Below, one piece after another: positions 44,098 to 54,762 of a stretch of DNA of 54,762 nt. The number at the start of each line of letters is the position of its first letter. Positions within the stretch are counted from its first letter, which is position 1. Source of the DNA: Paracoccaceae bacterium (GTDB taxonomy: Bacteria; Pseudomonadota; Alphaproteobacteria; Rhodobacterales; Rhodobacteraceae); the NCBI GenBank assembly GCA_014879735.1, contig JACSRN010000081.1, positions 1-54,762 on the forward strand. Reading direction: 5' to 3'. The notes beneath the pieces are model-generated. The model did no database searches, was not told the DNA's origin, and saw only the letters and a list, made by a program, of their open reading frames with translations. The position numbers were made by a program, and so were the translations under genes.

Positions 44098-45465
44098 TCA
44101 GGATCGGTAATCGGCATTGATCTCGACATACCGCGCGGTCAGGTCGCAGGTCCAGACCGTGCGCTTGGCGCGGCCCATGCCAAGGTCTATGCCGAAGACA
44201 AGCTCTGAACTCTTCATATAGGCCGCGCCCGCCTCTTCGGTGTATTGCGGCGACTTCCAACCCTTCTCGGCGACAAGGATGTCGCCGAAACGGATGGTCA
44301 GCCGGTCGCGGTCGGCTTCGGCGCCGGATTTGCCGATGGCGGCGACAAGGCGGCCCCAGTTCGGATCCTCGCCCGCGACGGCGGTCTTCACCAGCGGCGA
44401 ATTGGCAACGGCAAAAGCCACTTTCGCGGCATCCGCGTCGCTTGCCGCCCCGGTGACGCGCACCTCCAGAAGCTTCGTCGCACCCTCGCCGTCGCGCACC
44501 ACCTGCAGCGCAAGATTGCGCATCACGCCGGCCAGCGCCGTTTCGAAGGCCTTGGCGACCTGACCCTTCACCTCGGCGGCCGGGCCTTGCCCGGTTGCGG
44601 CAACCAGCAAGGTATCCGAGGTAGAGGTGTCGCTGTCGACCGTGATCGAATTGAAGGTGGCGCCCAGGTTCCGGCCGACCATCTTCTGCAGTGCAGCCTG
44701 GCCAATCTTCGCATCGGTGAAGATATAGACCAGCATCGTCGCCATATCGGGCGCAATCATGCCGGAACCCTTGGCGATGCCGGCGATGTGGATCGGGCCG
44801 CCCTCGCCTTCGACCGTGGCAGCGGCACCCTTGGGAAAGGTGTCCGTGGTCATGATCGCCTCGGCCGCGCCTTCGATTGCCGCTTCGGTCAGGGCAAGCG
44901 CCAGATCGGGGACAACGGCGGTGATCTTGTCGAAGGGCAGCGGCTCGCCGATCACCCCGGTCGAGGATGACCAGACCCGGCTGGCCGGAACATCCAGTGC
45001 CGCCGCAACGGCGCCGGTGACTTCGGCCACCGCCCTGTCACCCGCCGCGCCGGTGAAGGCGTTGGAATTGCCCGAGTTCACGATGATCGCCGCCCCGGCA
45101 CCTGCCGGAGCGCGCTCGGCCAGCTTGGCCTCGCCGTCGCGCACGCAGGCCGAGCGGGTAGACGAGCGGGTGAAGGCCCCTGCCATGGTGGTGCCCGGCG
45201 CAAGGCGGACCAGCATCACATCCTTGCGGTTCTGGTATTTGATGCCGGCGCCGATGGCGGCGAATTCGGCACCAGGGATGCGCGGCAGCGCCGGGAAACT
45301 GGCGGGGGCAAGGGGCGAGACCGGCTTGGCCTTCTTCACGACCTCCTCGATCTTGTCGTGAATGGCTGCAACCGCCGGGGCAGCCGCCTGCTGCAACCTG
45401 TCCTTCAGCTTGCGAACCCGCTTCTTCAGGTTCTTCGCCTCGGCCTTCCAGTCGGTCTTCGCCAT
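44098..45465 (-). CDS. argJ: Glutamate N-acetyltransferase / amino-acid acetyltransferase
   Basis: 455 residues from ATG 45465 (AAGGGCGAGGG upstream). ArgJ features: SGNSNAFTG, then the autoproteolytic segment KGSGMIAPDMATMLVYIFTD in which T243 is the nucleophile, and the C-terminal YTEEAGAAYMKSSELVF. It transfers acetyl between ornithine and glutamate in arginine synthesis. The first about 42 residues are a Lys/Arg/Ala-rich helix not usual in the family. An in-frame GTG at 45339 with GAGGAGG just upstream would give a normal 413-residue ArgJ. It lies 14 nt downstream of the isomerase gene. Confidence 0.95.
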   Translation of the reverse strand: MAKTDWKAEAKNLKKRVRKLKDRLQQAAAPAVAAIHDKIEEVVKKAKPVSPLAPASFPALPRIPGAEFAAIGAGIKYQNRKDVMLVRLAPGTTMAGAFTRSSTRSACVRDGEAKLAERAPAGAGAAIIVNSGNSNAFTGAAGDRAVAEVTGAVAAALDVPASRVWSSSTGVIGEPLPFDKITAVVPDLALALTEAAIEGAAEAIMTTDTFPKGAAATVEGEGGPIHIAGIAKGSGMIAPDMATMLVYIFTDAKIGQAALQKMVGRNLGATFNSITVDSDTSTSDTLLVAATGQGPAAEVKGQVAKAFETALAGVMRNLALQVVRDGEGATKLLEVRVTGAASDADAAKVAFAVANSPLVKTAVAGEDPNWGRLVAAIGKSGAEADRDRLTIRFGDILVAEKGWKSPQYTEEAGAAYMKSSELVFGIDLGMGRAKRTVWTCDLTARYVEINADYRS

Positions 45466-45479
45466 GCCCTCGCCCTTCC

Positions 45480-46340
45480 TCAATCGATCAGTGCCGAGTT
45501 CTTCAGCACCGCGGGATCGATTCCCTCTCCGGGTTTCTCGATCTTCGCGGCATCCGTCAACTCCTTGATCTTCGCTTCGACCGCAGCCGTCTCGATCTCG
45601 GCCGCCAATTCCTCGCGTACGTCGTCCAGCGCGGGCTTGGCGGCTTCGCGGGTTTCCTCCACCACGATCAGATGCCAGCCGAAATCTGTCTTCACCGGGC
45701 CGACGACCTGCCCGACCGGCGCCGAAACCACGGCATCCTCGAACGGCTTGACCATCATGCCCAGGCCGAACCAGCCCAGTTCGCCGCCCTGCGTGCCCGA
45801 TCCGGTGTCGGTCGAGTTGGCCTTGGCCAGTTCGGCAAAATTGGCGCCGCCCTCCAGTTCCTTCTTCAACTCGTTCGCCCTGTCTTCGTTGTCTACCAGG
45901 ATATGGGCGGCGCGGTATTCGGTCGCAGGCTTGGCGCTGGCATATTTCTCGTCATAGGCCTTCTGCAGCGCAGCATCGGTCACTGCCGTCGAGGCGACCT
46001 GCTGGATTACCGTGCCCGACAGATAGCCCCGCGTGTCATTTGCCAGATTGGCGGCATCGCGCAGCGTCGGGGCAGTCACGGCCTGGGCCAGAATCTCCTG
46101 CTGGACCAGCTGTTCCAGAATGCCTTTGAACAGCACGTCGTCGGGAAGCGTCAGATATTGTTGCGGCAGGTTCTCGCGCAGCGCGATCATCTGGCCCATG
46201 GTGATGGGCGTGCCATTCACCGTGGCCACGACTGTATCGGCCTTCACACCGGCGGGCGTTTTCGTCTCTTCGGCCAGCACCGGCACCGCCAAGGCCACAG
46301 ACAGCGCAAGAACCGCGCCAAAGCGCAACCGTTTCGTCAT
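45480..46340 (-). CDS. Periplasmic parvulin-type peptidyl-prolyl isomerase (PrsA/SurA-like)
   Basis: 286 residues. Signal peptide 1-23 ends LAEE. An N-terminal helical chaperone part (about 35-130) is followed by a parvulin domain (about 138-235: EYRAAHILVDNED, then GGELGWFGLGMMVKPFEDAV and DFGWHLIVVEE). It catalyses proline isomerisation during folding of exported proteins. It is divergent from secA (185 bp), and the two form a natural export pair: translocation, then folding. It precedes argJ by 14 nt. Confidence 0.9.
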   Translation of the reverse strand: MTKRLRFGAVLALSVALAVPVLAEETKTPAGVKADTVVATVNGTPITMGQMIALRENLPQQYLTLPDDVLFKGILEQLVQQEILAQAVTAPTLRDAANLANDTRGYLSGTVIQQVASTAVTDAALQKAYDEKYASAKPATEYRAAHILVDNEDRANELKKELEGGANFAELAKANSTDTGSGTQGGELGWFGLGMMVKPFEDAVVSAPVGQVVGPVKTDFGWHLIVVEETREAAKPALDDVREELAAEIETAAVEAKIKELTDAAKIEKPGEGIDPAVLKNSALID

Positions 46341-46379
46341 GTTTCACCCACTCCTGAACGTGGCGCGGCCCGCGCGACG

Positions 46380-46408
46380 TTGACTAAACCCCCCGCAGCC
46401 CTTACATC
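46380..46408 (+). promoter_or_regulatory. Candidate sigma-70 promoter of secA
   Basis: TTGACT (46380-46385), a 17-bp spacer and TACATC (46403-46408): five and three of six matches. It lies in the divergent isomerase-secA gap, about 110 nt before the secA start. Pattern match only. Confidence 0.35.
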
Positions 46409-46525
46409 GCGACCGTCGCGTGAGACGGGGCCGGGCGGTCCTTCTCGGCTTTTCTATGGAAGGCGGTGGGGGCCGGCAAGTCACAGCCTCACACGATATC
46501 GCAAGAAGCCTCTCACGGAGAGAAC

Positions 46526-49267
<2,742 letters not shown>

Positions 49268-49291
49268 CCGGACCAGGAATGCGGCGCAATC

Positions 49292-49313
49292 GGGGCGGCC
49301 TTCGGGCCGCCCC
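49292..49313 (+). terminator. UUCG-loop hairpin after secA
   Basis: GGGGCGGCC (49292-49300) and GGCCGCCCC (49305-49313) form a perfect 9-bp stem capped by TTCG, an exceptionally stable tetraloop. The downstream sequence TGTCGTTTC has only a poor T-run. Confidence 0.65.
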
Positions 49314-49413
49314 TGTCGTTTCAGGCGGCAGCGGCCCGAAGGTGCCGCGCCCGTGCCATCGCGATGCCTGTATTCGCGACGATCCTGCCGGTTGGTATGG
49401 TCTAAGAGACGGG

Positions 49414-50475
49414 ATGTCGGAGATGGACAGGAAGCGCAAATATCTGGGTATGGCGGCGGTTGTACTGGTTGCGCTGGGAGCCGGACAACTGGTCCAGACC
49501 ATGGCCGACGGGCAGACGCCGCGACCGACCACGCCCGAGAACATCGTCAAGACCGCCGCAGGCCCTGAAACCATGGTGCCGGCGGCAACGGCTGACCTGC
49601 TGCTGCCCACCTCGCCTGCAGCCGTACCCATCGATGCCGCGGCAACCGTGCCACCGTCCAATCCCGTCCCGGAAGCGTCCGATTCCGCCGCCGTGGGGCC
49701 GGAGACCACCGAACTTGCCGCCCTGACCGCAGAGATACCCTCCCTGCCGCCGCGTGACACGCTGCCCGCGGTCGACCCTTCGGTCGCGACGCCCCCGCCG
49801 GCCGGAACCGCAGCCGCCCCGCCCTGCGGCCCGGTGTTGACCTTGACCGCCGCGCCGCAGGCGATGATCTCGGTCGTCCTGTCGTCGCCCTGCCAGCCGG
49901 GCAGCCGCGTCGTGCTTCGCCACGCCGGCATGACCGTGGCCGAGACGCTGGACGACAAGGGGATCCTCGTGCTCGATCTTCCGGCGCTGGAGGCACGGGG
50001 GCAGGTTTCCGTCCTGCTGCCGGATGCAGTCACCGCCGAAGGCGCCGTCGAGATTCCGGACATTGCGCAGATGCGCCGCTTTGCCGTGCAATGGATGGCC
50101 GACGATACCTTCCAGCTGACGGCACTGGAAAACGGTGCTGCCTATGGCGAGCCGGGCTTCGTCTCAGCCGAGAATCCCGTGTCGCCGAACGGCGGCTATC
50201 TGATGTCGCTGGGCAACCCAGCCGAGACCTTGCCGATGCTGGCGCAGGTCTACACCTGGCCCGGCGACGGCAAGACCCGGGCCGAGCCGGTGATCGAGGC
50301 CGTCGTCACCGATCTGACCTGCGGGCGCGAGATGCTTGGTCGCACGCTTCTGTCCGACAATGGCAGGATTTCCTCCAAGGATCTGTCGCTGGCAATGCCC
50401 GACTGTACCGCCGTCGGAGATATTCTGGTGTTGAATAATCTCGTCGACGGGACGACACTTGCCGCCGCCAACTAG
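49414..50475 (+). CDS. Membrane-anchored protein with Ala/Pro-rich linker, unknown function
   Basis: 353 residues from ATG 49414; ATG 49423 is an alternative. A single transmembrane helix (about 10-28) is followed by a low-complexity Ala/Pro/Thr-rich segment (about 35-140) and then two predicted beta-domains (about 145-353) with conserved-looking cysteines (PCGPVL, SSPCQPG, DLTCGRE, PDCTAVG) that could form disulfides. It is thus a type II inner-membrane protein with a periplasmic module. I do not recognise the domain. It lies 14 nt before the next envelope gene, so the two are probably co-expressed. Confidence 0.75.
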   Translation: MSEMDRKRKYLGMAAVVLVALGAGQLVQTMADGQTPRPTTPENIVKTAAGPETMVPAATADLLLPTSPAAVPIDAAATVPPSNPVPEASDSAAVGPETTELAALTAEIPSLPPRDTLPAVDPSVATPPPAGTAAAPPCGPVLTLTAAPQAMISVVLSSPCQPGSRVVLRHAGMTVAETLDDKGILVLDLPALEARGQVSVLLPDAVTAEGAVEIPDIAQMRRFAVQWMADDTFQLTALENGAAYGEPGFVSAENPVSPNGGYLMSLGNPAETLPMLAQVYTWPGDGKTRAEPVIEAVVTDLTCGREMLGRTLLSDNGRISSKDLSLAMPDCTAVGDILVLNNLVDGTTLAAAN

Positions 50476-50489
50476 GGGCGGGCAGGTGC

Positions 50490-52010
50490 ATGTGGCTGAC
50501 AGCGCGGCGCGCGGCGGTTATCGCCGCGCTTTTTCCGGCAGCAGCCGCGGCACAGGACGTGACGCTGATCTCGCGCGAGGGCAGCATCGACATTTCCGGC
50601 ACGCTGACCGGCTTTGACGGCGAGTTCTACAGGATCGACTCGCGCTATGGTCCGCTGACGGTGGATGCGCAGGGCGTCATTTGCGAAGGCCCCGCCTGCC
50701 CCAGTCTGACTGCGCCCCGCGCCATCATCCGCATTGCCGGCGCATCCGATGGCGGCAACCGGCTGCTGCCGGTGCTGTTTCACGCCTTTGCCGCCGCGCG
50801 GGGGCTGATCTACCGCGATCTGCCCGCCGGCTCCGCGCAGGATTGGGCTGGCGAAATTCTCGATCCGGTCAGTGGTCAGGTTCTGGCGCAATTGTCCTTC
50901 GCGCCCCTTTCCCCCGATGCGGCCAGCGCCGCGCTGGCGGCGGGCGCAGCCGAGTTGAAACTCGCCTCGCTGACCGAAGCCGGCTTCGGCGCAAGGCCCA
51001 TCGCGCTGGATGCGCTGGTGCCGGTGATGGCGCCCGGCAATCCGACGCCCGAAGTATCGACGGTCGATCTGGCGCGTGCCTTGTCGGGCGAGGCGAAGAA
51101 CTGGGCCGATCTGGGCGGACCGGACATGCCCATCGTGTTGCACGGGCTGGCGCCGGACACCGATATGGGCCGGGCGCTGGCGCAGCGCCTGGCCGCGCCG
51201 ATCAAGCCGGACATCACCCATCCGGACCTGAAGTCGCTGGCCGAAGCAGTGGCAAGGGACCCCTGGGCGCTGGCCATCACCGGGCGAGCCGAGGTGGCGC
51301 CCGCCATCGCACTGCCGCTGACCGACAGTTGCGGCTTTCCGCTGTTGCCGACGCCCGTTGCCGTCAAGGCGAATGATTATCCGCTCGCCCTGCCGCTGTA
51401 TCTCGTCACGCCACCACGCCGCCTGCCGCTGCTGGCACGTGAGTTTCTTGAGTTCCTGGCCACACCGCCGGCGGATGGCGCGGTGGCCGGGGCCGGCTAT
51501 ATCGACCGCGCGGTGGAGCGGACGCCGATGACCCAAGACGGGTTGCGGCTGCTGAATGCAATCCGCGGTGCCGGCGAAGACGTGACGCTGGACGACCTGA
51601 AGCATCTGGCCGAGGTGATGGACCGCGCCGACCGGCTGTCACTGACCTTTCGCTTCGAGGATGGGACATCGATTCTCGACGCCAGCTCGCAGGAAAACCT
51701 GGCACATCTGGCACGGCTGATCGCGGCGGGCCAGTTTCCGGCGCAGGCGCTGATCCTGGCGGGGTTTTCGGACGGCAAGGGCGATGCGCGGGCCAATATG
51801 GCGCTGTCGGCGGAACGCGCCGCGCGGGTACAGGCCGACCTTGCGACACTTGCGCCGGATCTGAGGCCGGACCAGATGCCCCGTGTCGAAGGCTTTGGTG
51901 AGGCCCTGCCGATGGCCTGCGACGAAACCGCCGTCGGCCGCCGGCTGAACCGGCGCGTGGAACTCTGGGTCGTGCCCGACTTCACGCCCGACGCCACCGC
52001 CCAGCCCTGA
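50490..52010 (+). CDS. Periplasmic fusion: phosphate-binding-protein-like domain plus OmpA C-terminal domain
   Basis: 506 residues. Signal peptide 1-21 (ending AAAAAQ). Residues about 75-345 resemble a PstS-like solute-binding fold (IRIAGASDGGNRLLPVLFHAF, then NWADLGG and PLYLVTPPRR). Residues about 385-495 are an OmpA-type peptidoglycan-binding domain with GFSDGKGDARANMALSAERA followed by ARV, fitting the NX2LSX2RAX2V signature. A ligand-binding domain thus appears anchored to the cell wall instead of feeding a transporter; there are no ABC transporter genes beside it. Ligand unknown. Convergent with radC. Confidence 0.85.
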   Translation: MWLTARRAAVIAALFPAAAAAQDVTLISREGSIDISGTLTGFDGEFYRIDSRYGPLTVDAQGVICEGPACPSLTAPRAIIRIAGASDGGNRLLPVLFHAFAAARGLIYRDLPAGSAQDWAGEILDPVSGQVLAQLSFAPLSPDAASAALAAGAAELKLASLTEAGFGARPIALDALVPVMAPGNPTPEVSTVDLARALSGEAKNWADLGGPDMPIVLHGLAPDTDMGRALAQRLAAPIKPDITHPDLKSLAEAVARDPWALAITGRAEVAPAIALPLTDSCGFPLLPTPVAVKANDYPLALPLYLVTPPRRLPLLAREFLEFLATPPADGAVAGAGYIDRAVERTPMTQDGLRLLNAIRGAGEDVTLDDLKHLAEVMDRADRLSLTFRFEDGTSILDASSQENLAHLARLIAAGQFPAQALILAGFSDGKGDARANMALSAERAARVQADLATLAPDLRPDQMPRVEGFGEALPMACDETAVGRRLNRRVELWVVPDFTPDATAQP

Positions 52011-52025
52011 AGTGCCGGACCTCTA

Positions 52026-52793
52026 TCAGAAATAACCCTCGGAGCGCAGGCTCAACTCCCGCGATTTGCCGATGATCAGGTGATCGTGCAACGTGATGCC
52101 CAGAGTGCGACAAGCGTCTTCGATCTGGATTGTCATGCTGATATCGGAATCCGAGGGCGTCGGGTCGCCCGAGGGATGGTTGTGCACCAGGATCAGCGCG
52201 CTGGCATTCAATTCCAGCGCCCGCTTCACCACCTCGCGCGGATAGACCGGCACATGGTCGACCGTGCCGCGGGCCTGTTCCTCATCGGCGATCAGCACGT
52301 TCTTGCGGTCAAGAAACAGGATGCGGAACTGTTCCGTCTCGCGATGCGACATGGCGGTGTGACAATAGTCCAGAAGCGCGTCCCAGGACGACAGGATGGG
52401 CCGATGCAGCACACGCGCCCGCACCATCCGCTGCGCGACGGCCTCAAGCACCTTGAAATGCAGCACCACCGATTCACCGACACCCTTCACAGCAAGCAAC
52501 CGGGCCTGCGGCGCGCTGATCACGCGGTTGAAATCGCCGAAAGTGTCAAGCAGCAGCCGGGCCAGCGGTTTCACATCCTGCCGGGGGATGGCGGCGAAGA
52601 GAACCAGTTCCAGCAATTCGTAGTCCGGCATCGCCGCAGCCCCACCTTCGCTGAAACGGGCGCGCAGGCGGGCACGGTGATCCTTGATGTAGCTGGGCAG
52701 CCGGCCGGTCAGCGGCGCAGTCTCGGCCTCGGCTTCGTCCTCGTCAGAGGCGAACAGCGGAAGAGAGACATCAGAGAAACCCGGGCGCGACAT
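52026..52793 (-). CDS. radC: RadC family JAB/MPN-domain protein
   Basis: 255 residues. An N-terminal helix-hairpin-helix part (about 45-115, with VKGVGESVV) is followed by the JAMM metalloprotease-like motif HNHPSGDPTPSDSD near residue 213-226, with the upstream conserved Glu region. The family was once linked to DNA repair, but its biochemical role is unsettled. The first about 30 residues are acidic. It ends 15 bp from the convergent OmpA-fusion gene. Confidence 0.93.
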   Translation of the reverse strand: MSRPGFSDVSLPLFASDEDEAEAETAPLTGRLPSYIKDHRARLRARFSEGGAAAMPDYELLELVLFAAIPRQDVKPLARLLLDTFGDFNRVISAPQARLLAVKGVGESVVLHFKVLEAVAQRMVRARVLHRPILSSWDALLDYCHTAMSHRETEQFRILFLDRKNVLIADEEQARGTVDHVPVYPREVVKRALELNASALILVHNHPSGDPTPSDSDISMTIQIEDACRTLGITLHDHLIIGKSRELSLRSEGYF

Positions 52794-52872
52794 GGGGCAA
52801 TATCTGCCACGCCCATGGTTTAAATTTCGTTAACCGAAAATGCGGCCGCAGGACGCGACCCGCACCGGCGGA

Positions 52873-54033
52873 TCAGTTCTTCATCCCGTCCCAGAACCCC
52901 TTGACCTTCGAGAAGAAGGTCTTGCCCTCGGGATTGTTTTCCTCGGACAGTTTCTCGAACTCGCGCAGCAGTTCCTTCTGCCGGGCGGTCAGGTTCACCG
53001 GGGTTTCCACCGCCAGCTCGATCACCATGTCGCCATGGCCGCCGCCCCGCAATGCGGGCATGCCCTTGCCGCGCAGCCGCATCTGCTTGCCCGACTGTGC
53101 CCCGGCCGGAACCTTCACGCGGGCCCGTCCACCGTCGATCGTCGGCACCTCGACCTCGCCGCCCAAGGCCGCATTCGGCATCGAGATCGGCACGCGACAG
53201 TAGAGATGCAGCCCGTCGCGCTGAAAGATCGGGTGGTCCTTCACCTCGATGAAGATGTAGAGGTCGCCCTGTGGCCCGCCGCGCAGGCCCGCTTCGCCTT
53301 CGCCGGCCAGCCGGATGCGCGTGCCGGTCTCTACCCCGGGCGGGATGTTGACGGAGAGCGCGCGCTCCTTTTCGACACGGCCGGCGCCATGGCAGACCTT
53401 GCAGGGATTCTTGATGATCTGCCCGGTTCCGTTGCAGGTGGGGCAGGTCCGTTCGACGGTAAAGAAGCCCTGTTGCGACCGCACCTTGCCCATGCCCCCG
53501 CAGGTGGGGCAGGTCTGCGGTTCGGCACCACCCTCGGCGCCGGTGCCATGGCAGACCTCGCAGGGAACCGCGGTCGGGATGTTGATCGTCTTCTGCGCGC
53601 CCTTCCAGGCTTCTTCCAGCGTAACGCGCAGGTTGTAGCGCAGATCCGAACCGCGCTGCGCTCGCTGCCGCCCGGCCCCGCCGGGGCTGCCGCGGCCGCC
53701 CATGAAATCGCCGAACAGATCCTCGAACACATCCGAGAAGGCACTGGCGAAATCGCCCTGCTGGAATCCGCCGCGCGGACCTCCGGCACCGCCACCGCCC
53801 ATGCCGCCCTCGAAAGCTGCATGTCCGAAACGGTCGTAGGCGCCCTTCTTCTGCTCGTCCTTCAGAACGTCATAGGCCTCGTTCACTTCCTTGAACTGGG
53901 CCTCGGCCGTCGGATTGTCAGCATTGCGGTCGGGATGCAGTTCCTTGGCCTTCGTGCGGTAGGCCTTCTTGATCTCTTCGGCGCTCGCCCCGCGTGCGAC
54001 CCCAAGCACTTCGTAGAAATCGCGTTTTGCCAT
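52873..54033 (-). CDS. dnaJ: Chaperone DnaJ (Hsp40)
   Basis: 386 residues from ATG 54033 (AAGGGG upstream). J domain 1-70 with the HPD motif (ELHPDRNAD), a Gly-rich region (about 75-125), the zinc-finger domain with four CxxCxGxG-like repeats ([32 protein letters not shown]), and two C-terminal beta-domains. It delivers clients to DnaK and stimulates its ATPase. A perfect hairpin lies between dnaK and dnaJ. Confidence 0.98.
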   Translation of the reverse strand: MAKRDFYEVLGVARGASAEEIKKAYRTKAKELHPDRNADNPTAEAQFKEVNEAYDVLKDEQKKGAYDRFGHAAFEGGMGGGGAGGPRGGFQQGDFASAFSDVFEDLFGDFMGGRGSPGGAGRQRAQRGSDLRYNLRVTLEEAWKGAQKTINIPTAVPCEVCHGTGAEGGAEPQTCPTCGGMGKVRSQQGFFTVERTCPTCNGTGQIIKNPCKVCHGAGRVEKERALSVNIPPGVETGTRIRLAGEGEAGLRGGPQGDLYIFIEVKDHPIFQRDGLHLYCRVPISMPNAALGGEVEVPTIDGGRARVKVPAGAQSGKQMRLRGKGMPALRGGGHGDMVIELAVETPVNLTARQKELLREFEKLSEENNPEGKTFFSKVKGFWDGMKN

Positions 54034-54057
54034 GCAAAACCCCTTTCCCAGACCGGA

Positions 54058-54087
54058 GAAGGGCGGTCCTTTGAGGGACCGCCCTTC
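54058..54087 (-). other. Perfect hairpin between dnaK and dnaJ
   Basis: GAAGGGCGGTCC (54058-54069) pairs perfectly with GGACCGCCCTTC (54076-54087), a 12-bp stem with a 6-nt loop. No T-run follows in either direction. It could partly reduce dnaJ expression, or set an mRNA end after processing. Confidence 0.6.
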
Positions 54088-54105
54088 GTTCCGGCTCAAG
54101 CGGCG

Positions 54106-54762
54106 TTATTTCCGCTTGCTGTTGCCCAGATCCTCGAAGTCGGCATCGACGATGTCGTCTTCATCTGCCGCACGCGGCGCGTCGCCATCTTCGCCCGCAC
54201 CGCCGTCGGTCGCCTGGGCCTTGTAGATCGCCTCGCCCAGCTTCATTGCGGCTTCGGTCAGGTTCTGGATCGCCGATCTGATCTTGCCGGCATCCTCGCC
54301 CTTCAGCGCATCCTCCAGCGGGCCCATCGCCAGTTCAATCGCCTCGACGGTGGACGGGTCCACCTTGTCGGAATGCTCGCTCAGCGACTTCTTCGTCGAG
54401 TGCAGCAGGCTTTCGCCCTGGTTGCGGGTTTCCACCAGCTCGCGACGGCTCTTGTCGGCTTCGGCATTCGCCTCGGCGTCCTTGACCATCTTCTCGATCT
54501 CGTCATCCGACAGCCCGCCAGAGGCCTGGATGGTGATCTGCTGCGCCCGGCCCGTACCCTTGTCCTTGGCGTTGACCGACACGATGCCGTTGGCGTCGAT
54601 GTCGAACGTCACCTCGATCTGCGGCACGCCGCGCGGCGCCGGCGGGATCTGTTCCAGATTGAACTGACCCAGCATCTTGTTGTCGGCCGCCATCTCGCGC
54701 TCGCCCTGGAACACGCGGATCGTCACCGCGTTCTGATTGTCCTCGGCGGTCGAGAAGACCTG
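54106..54762 (-). CDS. dnaK: Chaperone DnaK (Hsp70), 3' part only
   Basis: The frame is open from the window edge for 218 residues to a stop at 54106, so the N-terminal ATPase domain lies outside. What is visible is the late substrate-binding domain ([20 protein letters not shown], then [13 protein letters not shown]) and the helical lid ([20 protein letters not shown]), ending in the acidic [12 protein letters not shown] tail typical of DnaK. It is followed by dnaJ, the standard order. Confidence 0.97.
   Translation of the reverse strand, partial: QVFSTAEDNQNAVTIRVFQGEREMAADNKMLGQFNLEQIPPAPRGVPQIEVTFDIDANGIVSVNAKDKGTGRAQQITIQASGGLSDDEIEKMVKDAEANAEADKSRRELVETRNQGESLLHSTKKSLSEHSDKVDPSTVEAIELAMGPLEDALKGEDAGKIRSAIQNLTEAAMKLGEAIYKAQATDGGAGEDGDAPRAADEDDIVDADFEDLGNSKRK

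Overview
The window is high-GC DNA from an alphaproteobacterium, most probably of the Rhodobacteraceae/Paracoccaceae (Rhodobacter-Paracoccus-like). This rests on gene content and order: secA divergent from a parvulin-type isomerase followed by argJ and mutT; rimP-nusA-ylxR-infB with YlxR fused to an L7Ae-like domain; comF-grxC-nitrilase-marR; hemH beside a tiny exported protein; and a NodH/Stf0-type sulfotransferase beside a GT14/DUF5928-type glycosyltransferase. The window is almost entirely coding. No gap between genes exceeds about 265 bp, and I see no rRNA, tRNA, CRISPR array, insertion sequence, prophage or integration site.

Layout. 1-8 kb is a surface-polysaccharide region: on the minus strand a sulfotransferase (cut by the window edge), a branching glycosyltransferase, two tandem paralogous glycosyltransferases, galU and cysQ; on the plus strand a KpsM-type ABC export permease and a secreted SH3 protein. 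8-10 kb holds an Hpt phosphotransfer protein divergent from a response regulator fused to a PP2C/SpoIIE phosphatase. 10-18 kb holds housekeeping and repair genes (Nudix, Hsp33, CoA-Nudix, CCA-adding enzyme), a pair of ABC half-transporters and a 23S-type uracil methyltransferase, chained by 4-bp overlaps. 18-20 kb has two L,D-transpeptidases flanking a CAP-domain lipoprotein. 20-25 kb has a tiny exported protein, hemH, a methyltransferase, comF, grxC, a nitrilase and a MarR regulator. 24.8-31.6 kb is a second polysaccharide region: epimerase, polyprenyl-phosphate sugar transferase, NDP-sugar C6-dehydratase, YjbH, YjbF and a second tiny exported protein. 31.7-37 kb is tamA-tamB (minus strand). 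37.3-43.3 kb is a YdhR-like gene and the rimP-nusA-ylxR-infB operon behind an attenuator-like hairpin. 43.4-49.3 kb is a 46-aa small protein, mutT, argJ, the parvulin isomerase and, divergently, secA. 49.4-52 kb has two envelope proteins, one a fusion of a phosphate-binding-like domain to an OmpA domain. 52-54.8 kb is radC, dnaJ and the 3' part of dnaK.

How it fits together. The two polysaccharide regions supply activated sugar (galU), a first-sugar transferase and dehydratase, glycosyltransferases, export and outer-membrane functions (KpsM-like permease, YjbH/YjbF) and, most distinctively, a sulfotransferase together with CysQ, which removes its inhibitory by-product PAP. I infer that the organism makes a sulfate-decorated surface glycan. 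The least explained elements are two small exported proteins with the same architecture and the same ribosome-binding-site context, one terminating the yjbH-yjbF cluster and one beside hemH.
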